Positions 7,748 through 17,563 of a stretch of DNA of 37,281 nucleotides are shown here, piece by piece. The DNA is from Bradyrhizobium sp. (GTDB lineage: Bacteria > Pseudomonadota > Alphaproteobacteria > Rhizobiales > Xanthobacteraceae), in the NCBI RefSeq assembly GCF_030654605.1, contig NZ_JAURXB010000016.1, positions 1 to 37,281 of the forward strand, given 5' to 3'. The notes under the pieces are model-generated. The model was not told the DNA's origin. It searched no databases and worked only from the letters and a program-made list of their open reading frames with translations. Made by a program: the position numbers and the translations under genes. Positions within the stretch are counted from its first letter, which is position 1. Each line of letters begins with the position of its first letter.

Positions 7748-7980
7748 GCCCGGCTATAACCGCCAGCAGCGACGGCGGTTGACGGTATGCTTTGGTGGAA
7801 TTGCCGGCGCCAGTGTCTCGCTCCGGGTGCGCTTTGGGCGTGAGATGCGCGTCATGTCCGCACGGGCCGTGAGCTTCACCACTGCGATTGGTTCGGCCAG
7901 GAAACAGGCGCGTTGTATCTTCCAGAGCAGATTCCTCTTGATCCAATCTGTATCCGGCGTACCGAAACGAGGCCTTCCGG
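7748..7980. other. Intergenic space between convergent genes
   Basis: About 230 bases between the ends of the CGNR gene and the DUF2798-like gene. I see no supported coding sequence or clear terminator in it. Confidence 0.4.
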
Positions 7981-8211
7981 TCAGTCTTCCCGCGTCAGGA
8001 TGTAGGTCAGCCTTCGAATCGCCGGCGCGGCGAACAGCACGATCGGCGTCATCATGATCCAGGCCATCAGCCAGGATTGCAGCCAGTGCGTGACGAACGT
8101 TCCCGCCGCCAGGAACGGGACGCTGGCGATCGCCGCTGCGACCGCGCAGGTCAGGCCGGACTGAATGAATCCGTAGACGAAGTGGCTGAACCGGCGCGGT
8201 ATCGGTAGCAT
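7981..8211 (-). CDS. Small two-helix membrane protein (DUF2798-like)
   Basis: A 76-residue protein with two hydrophobic helices (about 10-35 and 42-66) separated by a short loop, and a basic N-terminus (MLPIPRRFSHFVYG), as in DUF2798 family inner-membrane proteins of unknown role. The ATG at 8211 is preceded by GAGGT at about 6 nt. It lies 88 bp downstream of fixS on the same strand, so it could be transcribed with fixGHIS by read-through, but it has its own ribosome binding site and no known oxidase role. Confidence 0.65.
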   Translation of the reverse strand: MLPIPRRFSHFVYGFIQSGLTCAVAAAIASVPFLAAGTFVTHWLQSWLMAWIMMTPIVLFAAPAIRRLTYILTRED

Positions 8212-8299
8212 TTTGACCTCGGCAGAAGCTGGTGAAAAAAGGCAAGCAAGAGCCGTGCCTAAGCTTCAGGCGAGTGCAAAGCAAGGATCGCAAGAGCGG

Positions 8300-8491
8300 C
8301 TACGCCGGCCGCCCTGTCGAAGGTTTCGCCTCGAGCGCTGGCGGAAGGGCCGGTTCGTCGTCGGCGATGGCGCGCAAGGCCGCGCCTTCGAGATCGTCAT
8401 ACTGGCCGCTCTTCAACGACCAGAGAAATCCGATCAGGCCGACCAGCCCGAGCCCCAGCGCCAGCGGCACGAGAAACACCAGCACTTCCAT
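8300..8491 (-). CDS. fixS: cbb3 oxidase maturation protein FixS/CcoS
   Basis: A 63-residue protein with one N-terminal transmembrane helix (MEVLVFLVPLALGLGLVGLI) followed by the family-typical segment GFLWSLKSGQYDDLEGAALR. FixS/CcoS is needed for insertion of redox cofactors into the CcoN subunit of the cbb3 oxidase. Its start codon overlaps the stop of fixI by one base (TGATG), which implies translational coupling. It is the last gene of fixGHIS. Length and order match those of rhizobial homologues. Confidence 0.93.
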   Translation of the reverse strand: MEVLVFLVPLALGLGLVGLIGFLWSLKSGQYDDLEGAALRAIADDEPALPPALEAKPSTGRPA

Positions 8492-10683
8492 CAGGACCCC
8501 CTGTCCGCGACGCGGCGGGCGCGCAGCGCGTTGAGCATGACCAGGATGGAGGAGCCTGACATCGCCGCGGCGGCGATCAGCGGCGTCACCACGCCGCTGA
8601 TCGCAATCGGGACCGCCAGAAAATTGTAAACGACCGCGAGCCAGAGGTTTTGACGCATCAGCAGCAGCGCCTTGCGGGAAAAGTCGATCGCCGCCACCAC
8701 CGGGGCCAGGGGCTTGCCGAGGAAGACCAGGTCGGCGGTCGCCTGGCTCAGATGCGCGGCGGAGATCGGCGACATCGAGACATGCGCGGCCGCCAGCGAC
8801 GGCGCGTCGTTCAGGCCGTCGCCGACCATCATCACCTTGATCCCCTGGGCTTTCAGTTCCTCGATGCGCGCGATCTTGTCGGCCGGCGTGACGCCCGCCC
8901 GCCAGTCGCTGACGCCAAGCGCGCGGGCAGCGGCGCGCACCGCGGGTTCGCGGTCGCCGGAGAGAATCTCGACCTTGATGTTTCGAAGCCGCAGCGCCGA
9001 TATCATCGCCTGTGCATCCGGGCGCAGTCCCTGCCGGACGCAGAACACGTAGCTTTTTTCGCCATCGCTGAACGCAACGATGGAGGCTTCCGGATCAAGG
9101 TCCTGGCTGTCGCTGGCCAGTTGCTCGGCGGCACAGAACGACGGCCGTCCAAGCCGCAATTCTCTTCCGCCCAGAGTGGCGCGCACCCCCTGCCCGGGCT
9201 CTTCGACGGCATCCGCCAGCGGCGCCTTCGCATTCGCGGCGCGCGCCAGCGCGGCGGCGACCGGATGGTGACTGGCCAGCGCCAGCTGGCCGGCGAGCTT
9301 GAACACGTCCTCCGGAATGCCTGAAGCGTTGACAACCTCGAGATCGGGCAGCGTCAGCGTTCCCGTCTTGTCGAAGATGATGTGGTCGACCTCGGCCAGC
9401 CGCTCGATCGAATCGCCGGAATTGAGCAGCACGCCGGCCCGAAACATCGCGCCGGACACCACCGTCTGCACCGTCGGAATGGCAAGCCCGAGCGCGCAGG
9501 GACAGGTGATGATGAGAACGGCGACGCCGGTCACGATGGCGTCGTGCCAGCTCGCGCCGAACAGGACCCAGCCGAGGATCGTCAGCAGCGCGGTGGCGTG
9601 CACCACCGGCGCGTACAGCCGGGAGGCGCGGTCGGCGAGACGCACGTAACGGGAGCGGGCCTGCAGTGCGTTGTCGAGCAGCCGGGTGATTTCCGCCAGC
9701 AGCGTCCCTTCGGACGCCGCGGAGACGCGAACCCGCAACGTACCCGTCATATTGAGCGAGCCGGCGTAGACCGCGGTGCCCTGCTCGGCCGCGACGTGGC
9801 GGGTCTCGCCGGTGATCAGGCTCTGGTCGATCTCGGATCGTCCCTCGATCACGGTGCCGTCGACCGCACAACGCTCGCCCGGCCGCAGCAGCACGATGTC
9901 GCCGGGGTCGATCGCCGCCACCGGCACTTCCGAAATCTCATCGGGGCCGACGAATTTGGTGGCGGTCTCGGCCTTCAGTGCGGCGAGATTTCCGGCCACC
10001 GCGCGGGTCCGCCGCCGCATGCTCTGGTCGAGATAGCGCCCGACCAGCAGGAATGTCAGCAGCATGATCGCCGCGTCGAAATAGGCATGTTCGGCGTGGT
10101 TGATGGTTTCCACCACCGACATGCCGAGCGCGAGGATGACGCCGATCGAGATCGGCACGTCCATGTTGACGTTGCGCGTGCTCAGCGCGTTCCAGGCCGA
10201 ACGGAAGAACGGCTGGCCGGCATAGGCTGCGGCCGGCAACGCGATCAGCGCCGACAGCCAGTGAAAGAAATCGCGCTGTTCGGGAATCATGTCGCTGACG
10301 TTGCCGGACCACACCGGGATCGACAGCATCATCACGTTCATGGTGGCGAACGCCGCGACGCCGAGACAGCGCAGCAGAAAGCGCGATTGTTCGGCCTCGG
10401 CGGCCTCCGCACCCGCGGTTTCGAACGGATAGGCCTTGTATCCGAGCTCGGCCAGCCGGTCGATGAAACGGGCGGGATCGAGCGTTCCCTGCTTCCATTC
10501 CAGCGCCACGCGGCGGTCGGTCAGATTGACGCGCGCCAGCGTGACGTCGGGTATCGCCGAAAGTCCGCGCTCGATCTTCGACATGCAGCCAGCGCAACTG
10601 ACGCCCTCGACCGCCAGATCGATATGCGAGAGGCCCGCGCCGGCGTCCCTGACGTAGTGTGAAAAATCCCGTGTCGCCTGCAT
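8491..10683 (-). CDS. fixI: Copper-transporting P1B-type ATPase FixI/CcoI
   Basis: A 730-residue heavy-metal P-type ATPase that exports copper for cbb3 oxidase assembly. Domains seen in order: an N-terminal heavy-metal-associated domain with Cys30 and Cys33 (CAGC), transmembrane helices, the actuator domain with TGE (SLITGETRHV), the metal-binding CPC motif in the membrane (TCPCALGLAIP), the phosphorylation site DKTGTLT, the SHHP nucleotide-domain motif and the hinge GDGLNDAPSL. The start was placed at the ATG at 10683, with GGAGAGG 8 nt upstream; the frame continues to 10749. It lies between fixH and fixS in the expected order. Confidence 0.93.
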   Translation of the reverse strand: MQATRDFSHYVRDAGAGLSHIDLAVEGVSCAGCMSKIERGLSAIPDVTLARVNLTDRRVALEWKQGTLDPARFIDRLAELGYKAYPFETAGAEAAEAEQSRFLLRCLGVAAFATMNVMMLSIPVWSGNVSDMIPEQRDFFHWLSALIALPAAAYAGQPFFRSAWNALSTRNVNMDVPISIGVILALGMSVVETINHAEHAYFDAAIMLLTFLLVGRYLDQSMRRRTRAVAGNLAALKAETATKFVGPDEISEVPVAAIDPGDIVLLRPGERCAVDGTVIEGRSEIDQSLITGETRHVAAEQGTAVYAGSLNMTGTLRVRVSAASEGTLLAEITRLLDNALQARSRYVRLADRASRLYAPVVHATALLTILGWVLFGASWHDAIVTGVAVLIITCPCALGLAIPTVQTVVSGAMFRAGVLLNSGDSIERLAEVDHIIFDKTGTLTLPDLEVVNASGIPEDVFKLAGQLALASHHPVAAALARAANAKAPLADAVEEPGQGVRATLGGRELRLGRPSFCAAEQLASDSQDLDPEASIVAFSDGEKSYVFCVRQGLRPDAQAMISALRLRNIKVEILSGDREPAVRAAARALGVSDWRAGVTPADKIARIEELKAQGIKVMMVGDGLNDAPSLAAAHVSMSPISAAHLSQATADLVFLGKPLAPVVAAIDFSRKALLLMRQNLWLAVVYNFLAVPIAISGVVTPLIAAAAMSGSSILVMLNALRARRVADRGS

Positions 10684-10759
10684 CACGCGGCCTCTCCATA
10701 GCGTTTTCGAGCGAAGTGGGTACCGGTTCGCGTGAAGAAAACGCGTCACAACAAAAGAC

Positions 10760-11260
10760 TCAGTTCAGCACCACGCGGTTCTTCGACAGGAACATCCGCT
10801 TTCCCGCCGCGACGCCCTCGATCACCAGGTCCCATTGCCCGGCGGCGATCATCGCTGCGTTGCCGCGATAGATGCCGATTCCCATCTCCGCCATTTCCAC
10901 CGGCTGATCGGCGCGCCGATCGGTCGGGCGCTCGAAACGGCCCTGAAACTTCAACCCGGACATCGGCTTGCCGTCATTGTCCCTGGCCTCGACCCGCAGC
11001 GTCGCACCGCCATCCGGACCGCGCTCGATATGGGCGTCGACCTTCCAGTTTCGCGCGTTCTGGTCATGGGCGGTCACGATCTCCTTTTCGTAGGCGAGGC
11101 TCGCGGTATAGGCGCTGTCGACGTCGGTGCCGGGCATGGTCTGGATCGCAAGCCGCATCATGACCATGTTGACCGAGAAGATGACGCCGAAGAAGGCGAT
11201 CAGCATGGCAAGCACCTTGCCGCCGGTCAGCGGTTTCGGGGAAACGGGCGGTCTGCTCAT
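10760..11260 (-). CDS. fixH: cbb3 oxidase assembly protein FixH/CcoH
   Basis: A 166-residue protein with one N-terminal membrane helix (about 13-35) and a periplasmic domain. FixH/CcoH is required for assembly of the cbb3 oxidase and associates with its subunits. The ATG at 11260 follows AGGAG by 7 nt; the longer frame from 11281 would overlap fixG. It starts 18 nt after the fixG stop. The C-terminal stretch GQWDLVIEG followed by FLSKNRVVL is typical of the family. Confidence 0.92.
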   Translation of the reverse strand: MSRPPVSPKPLTGGKVLAMLIAFFGVIFSVNMVMMRLAIQTMPGTDVDSAYTASLAYEKEIVTAHDQNARNWKVDAHIERGPDGGATLRVEARDNDGKPMSGLKFQGRFERPTDRRADQPVEMAEMGIGIYRGNAAMIAAGQWDLVIEGVAAGKRMFLSKNRVVLN

Positions 11261-11277
11261 GCGAGACTCCTGTGCTT

Positions 11278-12738
11278 TCATGGCGAAACGAAGTTGTCGG
11301 TCGCCGACGCAACTTCGCCGAGCCCGATATCGGTGACCCGGAATCGTACCGCTATGGATTTTTGGGGGTTGTTCTCGGCGGGCGCGGTGACCAGAACTCT
11401 CAGTTCGGTGGTCTGATCCCGTCCGAGCACGATCATGGGACGGTCTGGCGTCACGGAATCAGCGCCCACGACGTGGACAGACGCGTTGACCGGGCCGTCG
11501 ATGTCGATCGCGATGACCCGGTCGAAGCCGCGCTTGTTCAGGAGGCGAACGGTATAGGCGTTGCGGATCGATCCGTCGCTCAGTTTCACCGCCACCGGAT
11601 TGCGGTCGTGCAACACGTTGACATCGAGCAACGACCGCGTCATGAGCGCGTACAGCATGATCGCGCCGACAACCGAGATCAGGGCGGAGTAGACGATGGT
11701 GCGGGGTCGCACGATGCGGTAGATCGGCGGCTTGCCCGCCTGGCGGCGCTGGATGTTGAGGTCGTTGTCGTAGCCGATCAGGCGGGTTTCCCGGCCGATC
11801 TTCGTCATCACGGTATCGCAGGCGTCGATGCAGAGGCCGCACTGGATGCAGTCGAGCTGCGAACCGTCGCGGATATCGATTCCGGTCGGGCAGACCGCGA
11901 CGCACTGGTAGCAGTCGATGCAATCACCGGCGACTTCGCCCGACGCCCGCAATTCGTTCGCCTTCTTCAGCGACGTGCGCTTCTCGCCGCGATCGTATTT
12001 GTAGGTGACGTTGAGCGCCCATTCGTCGGTCAGCGCGGCCTGGATCCGCGGCCACGGGCACATGTAGACGCAGACCTGCTCGCGCATGAAGCCGGCCAGC
12101 ACATAGGTGGTGGCGGTCAGGATCGCGATCCAGATATAGGCCAGCATCGGCGCCTCGAAGGTGACGAGCTGCTTCACCAGCGTCGGCGCATCGTTGAAAT
12201 AGAGAACCCAGGCGCCGCCGGTCCACCAGGCGATCATCAGCCAGATCGAGTGCTTCAGCGTGATCTCGGCGAAGCGCTGCAGCTTCATGGTGCCGCGCGC
12301 CGCGTCCTTGCGCATCCGCTCGCGGCGGTCGCCCTCGACCCAGCGCTCGACGGCGTAGAACAGATCCGTCCACACGGTTTGCGGGCAGAGGTAGCCGCAC
12401 CAGATGCGACCGCCCACCGAATTCATCAGGAACAGGGTCAGGGCGGCAACGATCAACAGCCCGGTAAAATAGTAGACTTCCTGCGGCCACAGCTCGATGA
12501 AGAAAAAATAGAAGCGGCTGTTGGGCAGATCGACCAGCACCGCCTGGTCCGGGGCTCCCAGACCGCGGTTCCAGCGCACGAACGGCAGCAGATAATAGAC
12601 CCCGAGGCAGAATGCCATCAGGCCCCATTTGACGCGGCGGAAGGTGCCCTTGACGCTCTGCGGATAGACCTTCTTCTGGGCCACATACAGCGGCCCATCG
12701 TCGTCGACCTGCAGCTGGATCGGTGCGGTTTTAGCCAT
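11278..12738 (-). CDS. fixG: FixG/CcoG, polyferredoxin-type membrane protein for cbb3 assembly
   Basis: A 486-residue membrane protein with several helices in the N-terminal half, a cysteine motif CGYLCPQTVW, and two 4Fe-4S cluster motifs (CIDCYQCVAVCP and CIQCGLCIDACD). A further helix and an Ig-like C-terminal domain follow. CcoG is reported to reduce Cu(II) for cbb3 oxidase copper delivery. It heads fixGHIS and has its own FixK box centred 65.5 nt upstream of the chosen ATG (12738). That ATG has no visible ribosome binding site. An in-frame GTG at 12762 would coincide with the predicted transcription start, so leaderless initiation there is possible. Confidence 0.92.
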   Translation of the reverse strand: MAKTAPIQLQVDDDGPLYVAQKKVYPQSVKGTFRRVKWGLMAFCLGVYYLLPFVRWNRGLGAPDQAVLVDLPNSRFYFFFIELWPQEVYYFTGLLIVAALTLFLMNSVGGRIWCGYLCPQTVWTDLFYAVERWVEGDRRERMRKDAARGTMKLQRFAEITLKHSIWLMIAWWTGGAWVLYFNDAPTLVKQLVTFEAPMLAYIWIAILTATTYVLAGFMREQVCVYMCPWPRIQAALTDEWALNVTYKYDRGEKRTSLKKANELRASGEVAGDCIDCYQCVAVCPTGIDIRDGSQLDCIQCGLCIDACDTVMTKIGRETRLIGYDNDLNIQRRQAGKPPIYRIVRPRTIVYSALISVVGAIMLYALMTRSLLDVNVLHDRNPVAVKLSDGSIRNAYTVRLLNKRGFDRVIAIDIDGPVNASVHVVGADSVTPDRPMIVLGRDQTTELRVLVTAPAENNPQKSIAVRFRVTDIGLGEVASATDNFVSP

Positions 12739-12796
12739 CGGAGGGATTGATCTCGCGTTCACGGTTCGAGCCTATGGCTTAACCGCAGAAGCCTGG

Positions 12797-12810
12797 TTGA
12801 TCCACCTCAA
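12797..12810 (-). promoter_or_regulatory. FixK box upstream of fixGHIS
   Basis: On the minus strand it reads TTGAGGTGGATCAA, a perfect TTGA-N6-TCAA. Its centre is 65.5 nt before the fixG ATG. With class II spacing (centre at -41.5) the start of transcription is near 12762 and a -10-like TAGGCT lies at 12769-12774. It separates fixGHIS from fixP, so the assembly genes can be activated independently of fixNOQP. Confidence 0.85.
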
Positions 12811-12842
12811 ACTAGCGCCAGGCTTCCCGCGTCCCTCCCCGA

Positions 12843-13715
12843 TTACTTGCCTCCGCCGAGCGAGTGGACGTAGACCGCCAGCGCCTTGACGGTGGAGGGG
12901 TCGAGACGCTCCACCCAGGCTGGCATGACGCCGGCCCGGCCATTGGTAATGGTATCGATCAGCACGGCTTCGTCGGAACCGTACAGCCAGATCTTGTCGG
13001 TGAGGTCGGGCGCGCCGAGTTCCTGATTGCCCTTGCCGGCGTCGCCATGGCAGGCCGCGCAGTTTTCCGCGAAGATCTTGCCGCCTTCGGCCGCGTTGTA
13101 TCCCTTGGCGGTGGCCAGGCCCGACAGCGATCGGACGTAATTGGCGGCGGTGACGATCTGGTCCTTCTTCAGCACGCCTTCCTTGCCGAAGGCGAGCATG
13201 GCGCTTTCATGGCCTTTCGCATGCCCCGAACGCACCCCGAACTGGATCGTCTGCAGGATCTGGTCGAGCGAGCCACCCCACAGCCATTCGTCATCGTTCA
13301 GGTTGGGATAGCCCTTGGCGCCCGCGCCGCCGCTGCCGTGGCAGGGCGCGCAATTGTCGCCGAACACGGTCTTGCCGCGGGCGCGCGCGAGCGCCAGCAG
13401 GGCCGGATCCTTCTCGATTTCCGCCAGTGGCGCAGCGCCGAGCTTCACCATCTTGTCGCCGCGTATCTTGTCCAGGTTGGCGAGCTCGACGGCGACGTCG
13501 GCACGGCTCGAATATCCGAACATGCCCGTCGTGTGGCTCGTCAGCAGCGGCCATGCCGGATATACCATCCAGTATCCGAACGCCCAGACGATGGTGATGT
13601 AGAACGTGATGACCCACCAGCGCGGCAGCGGCGTGTTCAGTTCCTTGATGCCGTCCCACTGATGGCCCGTGGTCGACGTCCCGGTGACCTGATCGATATC
13701 GTTGTGTTCAGCCAT
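12843..13715 (-). CDS. fixP: cbb3 oxidase subunit III, dihaem cytochrome c FixP/CcoP
   Basis: A 290-residue membrane-anchored dihaem cytochrome c. An N-terminal segment with one helix (about 35-60) anchors it. Two CxxCH haem sites follow: CAPCHGSG in the first cytochrome domain and CAACHGDAG in the second. FixP passes electrons from soluble cytochrome c to FixO. The ATG at 13715 is preceded by GGGAGG. It ends the fixNOQP operon, 6 bp after fixQ. Confidence 0.95.
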   Translation of the reverse strand: MAEHNDIDQVTGTSTTGHQWDGIKELNTPLPRWWVITFYITIVWAFGYWMVYPAWPLLTSHTTGMFGYSSRADVAVELANLDKIRGDKMVKLGAAPLAEIEKDPALLALARARGKTVFGDNCAPCHGSGGAGAKGYPNLNDDEWLWGGSLDQILQTIQFGVRSGHAKGHESAMLAFGKEGVLKKDQIVTAANYVRSLSGLATAKGYNAAEGGKIFAENCAACHGDAGKGNQELGAPDLTDKIWLYGSDEAVLIDTITNGRAGVMPAWVERLDPSTVKALAVYVHSLGGGK

Positions 13716-13721
13716 GATTCT

Positions 13722-13886
13722 TCATTCCTCCCGCAACGGGATCCTAGCCGCCTCGTCGAAGGTCGCCTTGTTGCGAGGCCAAAGCGCGTAAGTCACGATC
13801 GCGACGAATATTCCGACAAAGATCGGCGTCCAGAAGCTCGTGACGAACTCCGAGGTGATGTTCTGGACCGTTAGTATTGCTTTCAT
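13722..13886 (-). CDS. fixQ: cbb3 oxidase small subunit FixQ/CcoQ
   Basis: A 54-residue protein with one central membrane helix (about 14-34) and the typical following segment YALWPRNKATFDEAARIPL. FixQ/CcoQ stabilises the cbb3 complex. The ATG at 13886 (preceded by GAGAAGG) gives the family length; the frame is open further upstream to 13979, overlapping fixO, and was rejected. It lies between fixO and fixP with gaps of 13 and 6 bp. Confidence 0.93.
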   Translation of the reverse strand: MKAILTVQNITSEFVTSFWTPIFVGIFVAIVTYALWPRNKATFDEAARIPLREE

Positions 13887-13899
13887 CGTATGGGCCTTC

Positions 13900-14634
13900 T
13901 CAGCGGAGATTTGCCTTTTCGTTGTAGAGCTTGAAGTCGACCAGCGTGCCGAGCATCTGCAGATACGCGACCAGCGCATCCATCTCGGTCGGCAAGCCGG
14001 CCTTGCCGTCGAAGTTGCGCGCCACCGCCTTCGGATAGCGTTTCGTAAAGGCTTCCACTCCGGGATTGTCGGGATCGGCCTGCGCCTTCAGATCGGCAAC
14101 CGCGTTGGCGATCTGGTCGTCCGAATAGGGTACGCCGACGGTGCGGTTGGTCCGCAGATGCCCCTCCATGCCGGCGATATCGACCTCGGTCTCGGCCAGG
14201 AACGGATACCCGGGCATCACCGACTGCGGAACGATGGCGCGCGGATTGGCCAGATGCGTGACATGCCATTCGTCGGAATACTTGGCGCCAACCCGCGCCA
14301 GATCCGGCCCGGTCCGCTTCGATCCCCACTGGAACGGATGGTCGTACATGCTTTCGGCCGCCAGCGAGAAGTGCCCGTAGCGCTCGACCTCGTCGCGCAA
14401 CGGCCGGATCATCTGCGAGTGGCAGAGATAGCAGCCCTCGCGGACATAGATGTTGCGGCCGGTCAGTTCCAGCGGCGTATATGGCCTGACGCCGTCGACC
14501 TTCTCGATCGTGCTCTTCAGGTAGAACAGCGGGGTGATCTCGACCAGACCGCCGATGGCGATGACCGCCAGGATGCCCACGATCAGGATGATCGAGTTCT
14601 TTTCGAAAATTTGATGCCGCGTCCAGAAAGACAT
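13900..14634 (-). CDS. fixO: cbb3 oxidase subunit II, monohaem cytochrome c FixO/CcoO
   Basis: A 244-residue protein beginning [14 protein letters not shown], the usual FixO start, with an N-terminal membrane helix (about 14-36) and one haem c site [11 protein letters not shown] near residue 70. It transfers electrons to the catalytic subunit FixN. The ATG at 14634 has GAGGA about 8 nt upstream; an ATG at 14649 overlapping the fixN stop would add five residues. The conserved [14 protein letters not shown] segment is present. Confidence 0.95.
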   Translation of the reverse strand: MSFWTRHQIFEKNSIILIVGILAVIAIGGLVEITPLFYLKSTIEKVDGVRPYTPLELTGRNIYVREGCYLCHSQMIRPLRDEVERYGHFSLAAESMYDHPFQWGSKRTGPDLARVGAKYSDEWHVTHLANPRAIVPQSVMPGYPFLAETEVDIAGMEGHLRTNRTVGVPYSDDQIANAVADLKAQADPDNPGVEAFTKRYPKAVARNFDGKAGLPTEMDALVAYLQMLGTLVDFKLYNEKANLR

Positions 14635-14645
14635 TTTATCGTTCC

Positions 14646-16295
<1,650 letters not shown>

Positions 16296-16351
16296 GTGGA
16301 ATCTCTCGTGAGGATACGGGAACCAAAAATCACAATCCTGCCGGAACCGAT

Positions 16352-16365
16352 TTGATCGAGATCAA
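16352..16365 (-). promoter_or_regulatory. FixK box upstream of fixNOQP
   Basis: TTGATCTCGATCAA on the minus strand (TTGAT-N4-ATCAA), the strongest form of the FNR/FixK recognition site. Its centre is 63.5 nt before the fixN ATG, so class II spacing puts the transcription start near 16317. It lies in the 161-bp gap between fixN and the end of the Mla operon. Confidence 0.93.
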
Positions 16366-16456
16366 TTTTAGTGGTTGTGGGCTGATTTCGACCACGATTA
16401 CGCGGCAGCAGTCGCCAGCCATCAGCGCAGCACCGGCGATGGCCTTCTTCGCCACG

Positions 16457-17560
16457 TTACAGCGCCTCCACGGTCCAGGCGATCATTTCCTTCGCCATTC
16501 GACCGAACGCATCGCTGAAGGCGGCCACGGCTGCCGGCGGCTCGAGTTGGTCGAACTTCTGACTTCCTTCAAACAGGCGCGAGGCGATGACTTTTCCGCC
16601 CTTGTCGACGATCCGCACCGACACCCCGATTTCCGCCGCGGGCCCTGCGTCAACCGCAATCCGGAAGCGCCTGACGTCGATCAGGAGCTGGTGGTCGGCC
16701 TGTCCGATATCCGTCGCGTGCAACGGAGCGTGCGCGATATCGTAATTTTCAAAGCTCTCGATCAATCGGGCCTGCAGCAGCTTCGGGATGCTGTCGGCCC
16801 AGAGAAAGTCCGCAAATCCCGGATAGTCCTTTGCCGGCGAGAACAGCATGCGCTGCGTCGCCAGCATTGCAACCGCCGTGGGCTCCGGGATCGCCAATGG
16901 GCCCGTGAGGGTCTTGCCTGCCGGCCCGAGATTCTGCGGCGCCCGCAAGTCGTAGGTGATCTTCTGCGCGGGCGTGCCGCCACCGGTGAGCTTTTCCAGA
17001 CCGACGATGATGCTGTCGAGTTTACCGGTATTGCGCGCGAGCCCGTCCGTGAAGGTTTCCAGATTGGCGATGGTCTTCTTGAGCGGCTCGGAATTTTCAG
17101 TCAGGACCGAATCGACCTTGCGCAATGCGTCGCGGGCGGCCTGGGTCATGCTCTGGCCCGCGCCGGATTCGGCAATAAGGGTCGGCACCGCACCGGTATT
17201 CGCCAGCAGCGCACCGCCTTCCAGCGCAATGACGGGAACGCCGGTCAGGCCCTGGAATTCCAGACCGACCCTGGTGTCGGAACGCACCGGCGTCGTCGCG
17301 GCCACCGAGATCGTTGCATTGACGCGGCGCGGATTATCCGGCGCAAGGCCAAGCTCCGTCACTTCGCCGACGCGGATGCCATTGAACAGCACGCCGGCGC
17401 CGACCAGCAGACCCGGCACCGAGCCATCGAACTGGACGTGATAGGTCGTGCGCGGACCGAGCCCGCCGGAATTGTGGAGCCAGTAGACGAAGCCGAATAC
17501 GGCGATGATAGCCGCCAGCACGAAGGCGCCGACAACGGCGAAGGGAGCGCGGGTTTCCAT
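16457..17560 (-). CDS. MCE-domain protein fused to a PqiC-like (ABC transport auxiliary) domain
   Basis: A 367-residue protein with two parts. Residues 1-30 form a membrane anchor, followed by an MCE/MlaD domain (about 38-115, including FDGSVPGLLVGAGVLFNGIRVGEV) and a helical stretch to about 200. From about residue 215 the sequence resembles the ABC-type transport auxiliary component family (PqiC-like; WADSIPKLLQARLIESFE is characteristic). In many bacteria these are separate proteins: the MCE ring in the periplasm and a lipoprotein at the outer membrane. It ends an operon with an MlaF-type ATPase and an MlaE-type permease. Role inferred: phospholipid transfer between membranes. The start is the ATG at 17560, 3 bp after mlaF. 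Confidence 0.82.
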   Translation of the reverse strand: METRAPFAVVGAFVLAAIIAVFGFVYWLHNSGGLGPRTTYHVQFDGSVPGLLVGAGVLFNGIRVGEVTELGLAPDNPRRVNATISVAATTPVRSDTRVGLEFQGLTGVPVIALEGGALLANTGAVPTLIAESGAGQSMTQAARDALRKVDSVLTENSEPLKKTIANLETFTDGLARNTGKLDSIIVGLEKLTGGGTPAQKITYDLRAPQNLGPAGKTLTGPLAIPEPTAVAMLATQRMLFSPAKDYPGFADFLWADSIPKLLQARLIESFENYDIAHAPLHATDIGQADHQLLIDVRRFRIAVDAGPAAEIGVSVRIVDKGGKVIASRLFEGSQKFDQLEPPAAVAAFSDAFGRMAKEMIAWTVEAL

Positions 17561-17563
17561 CGC

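Noticed and set aside
9382..10662. 426-codon plus-strand frame opposite fixI
   Set aside because: Antisense shadow of a P-type ATPase with all catalytic motifs intact on the minus strand.
11272..12750. 492-codon open frame on the plus strand opposite fixG
   Set aside because: It mirrors fixG in another frame; its product is rich in Arg, Asp and His, with no domain, typical of shadow frames in GC-rich DNA.
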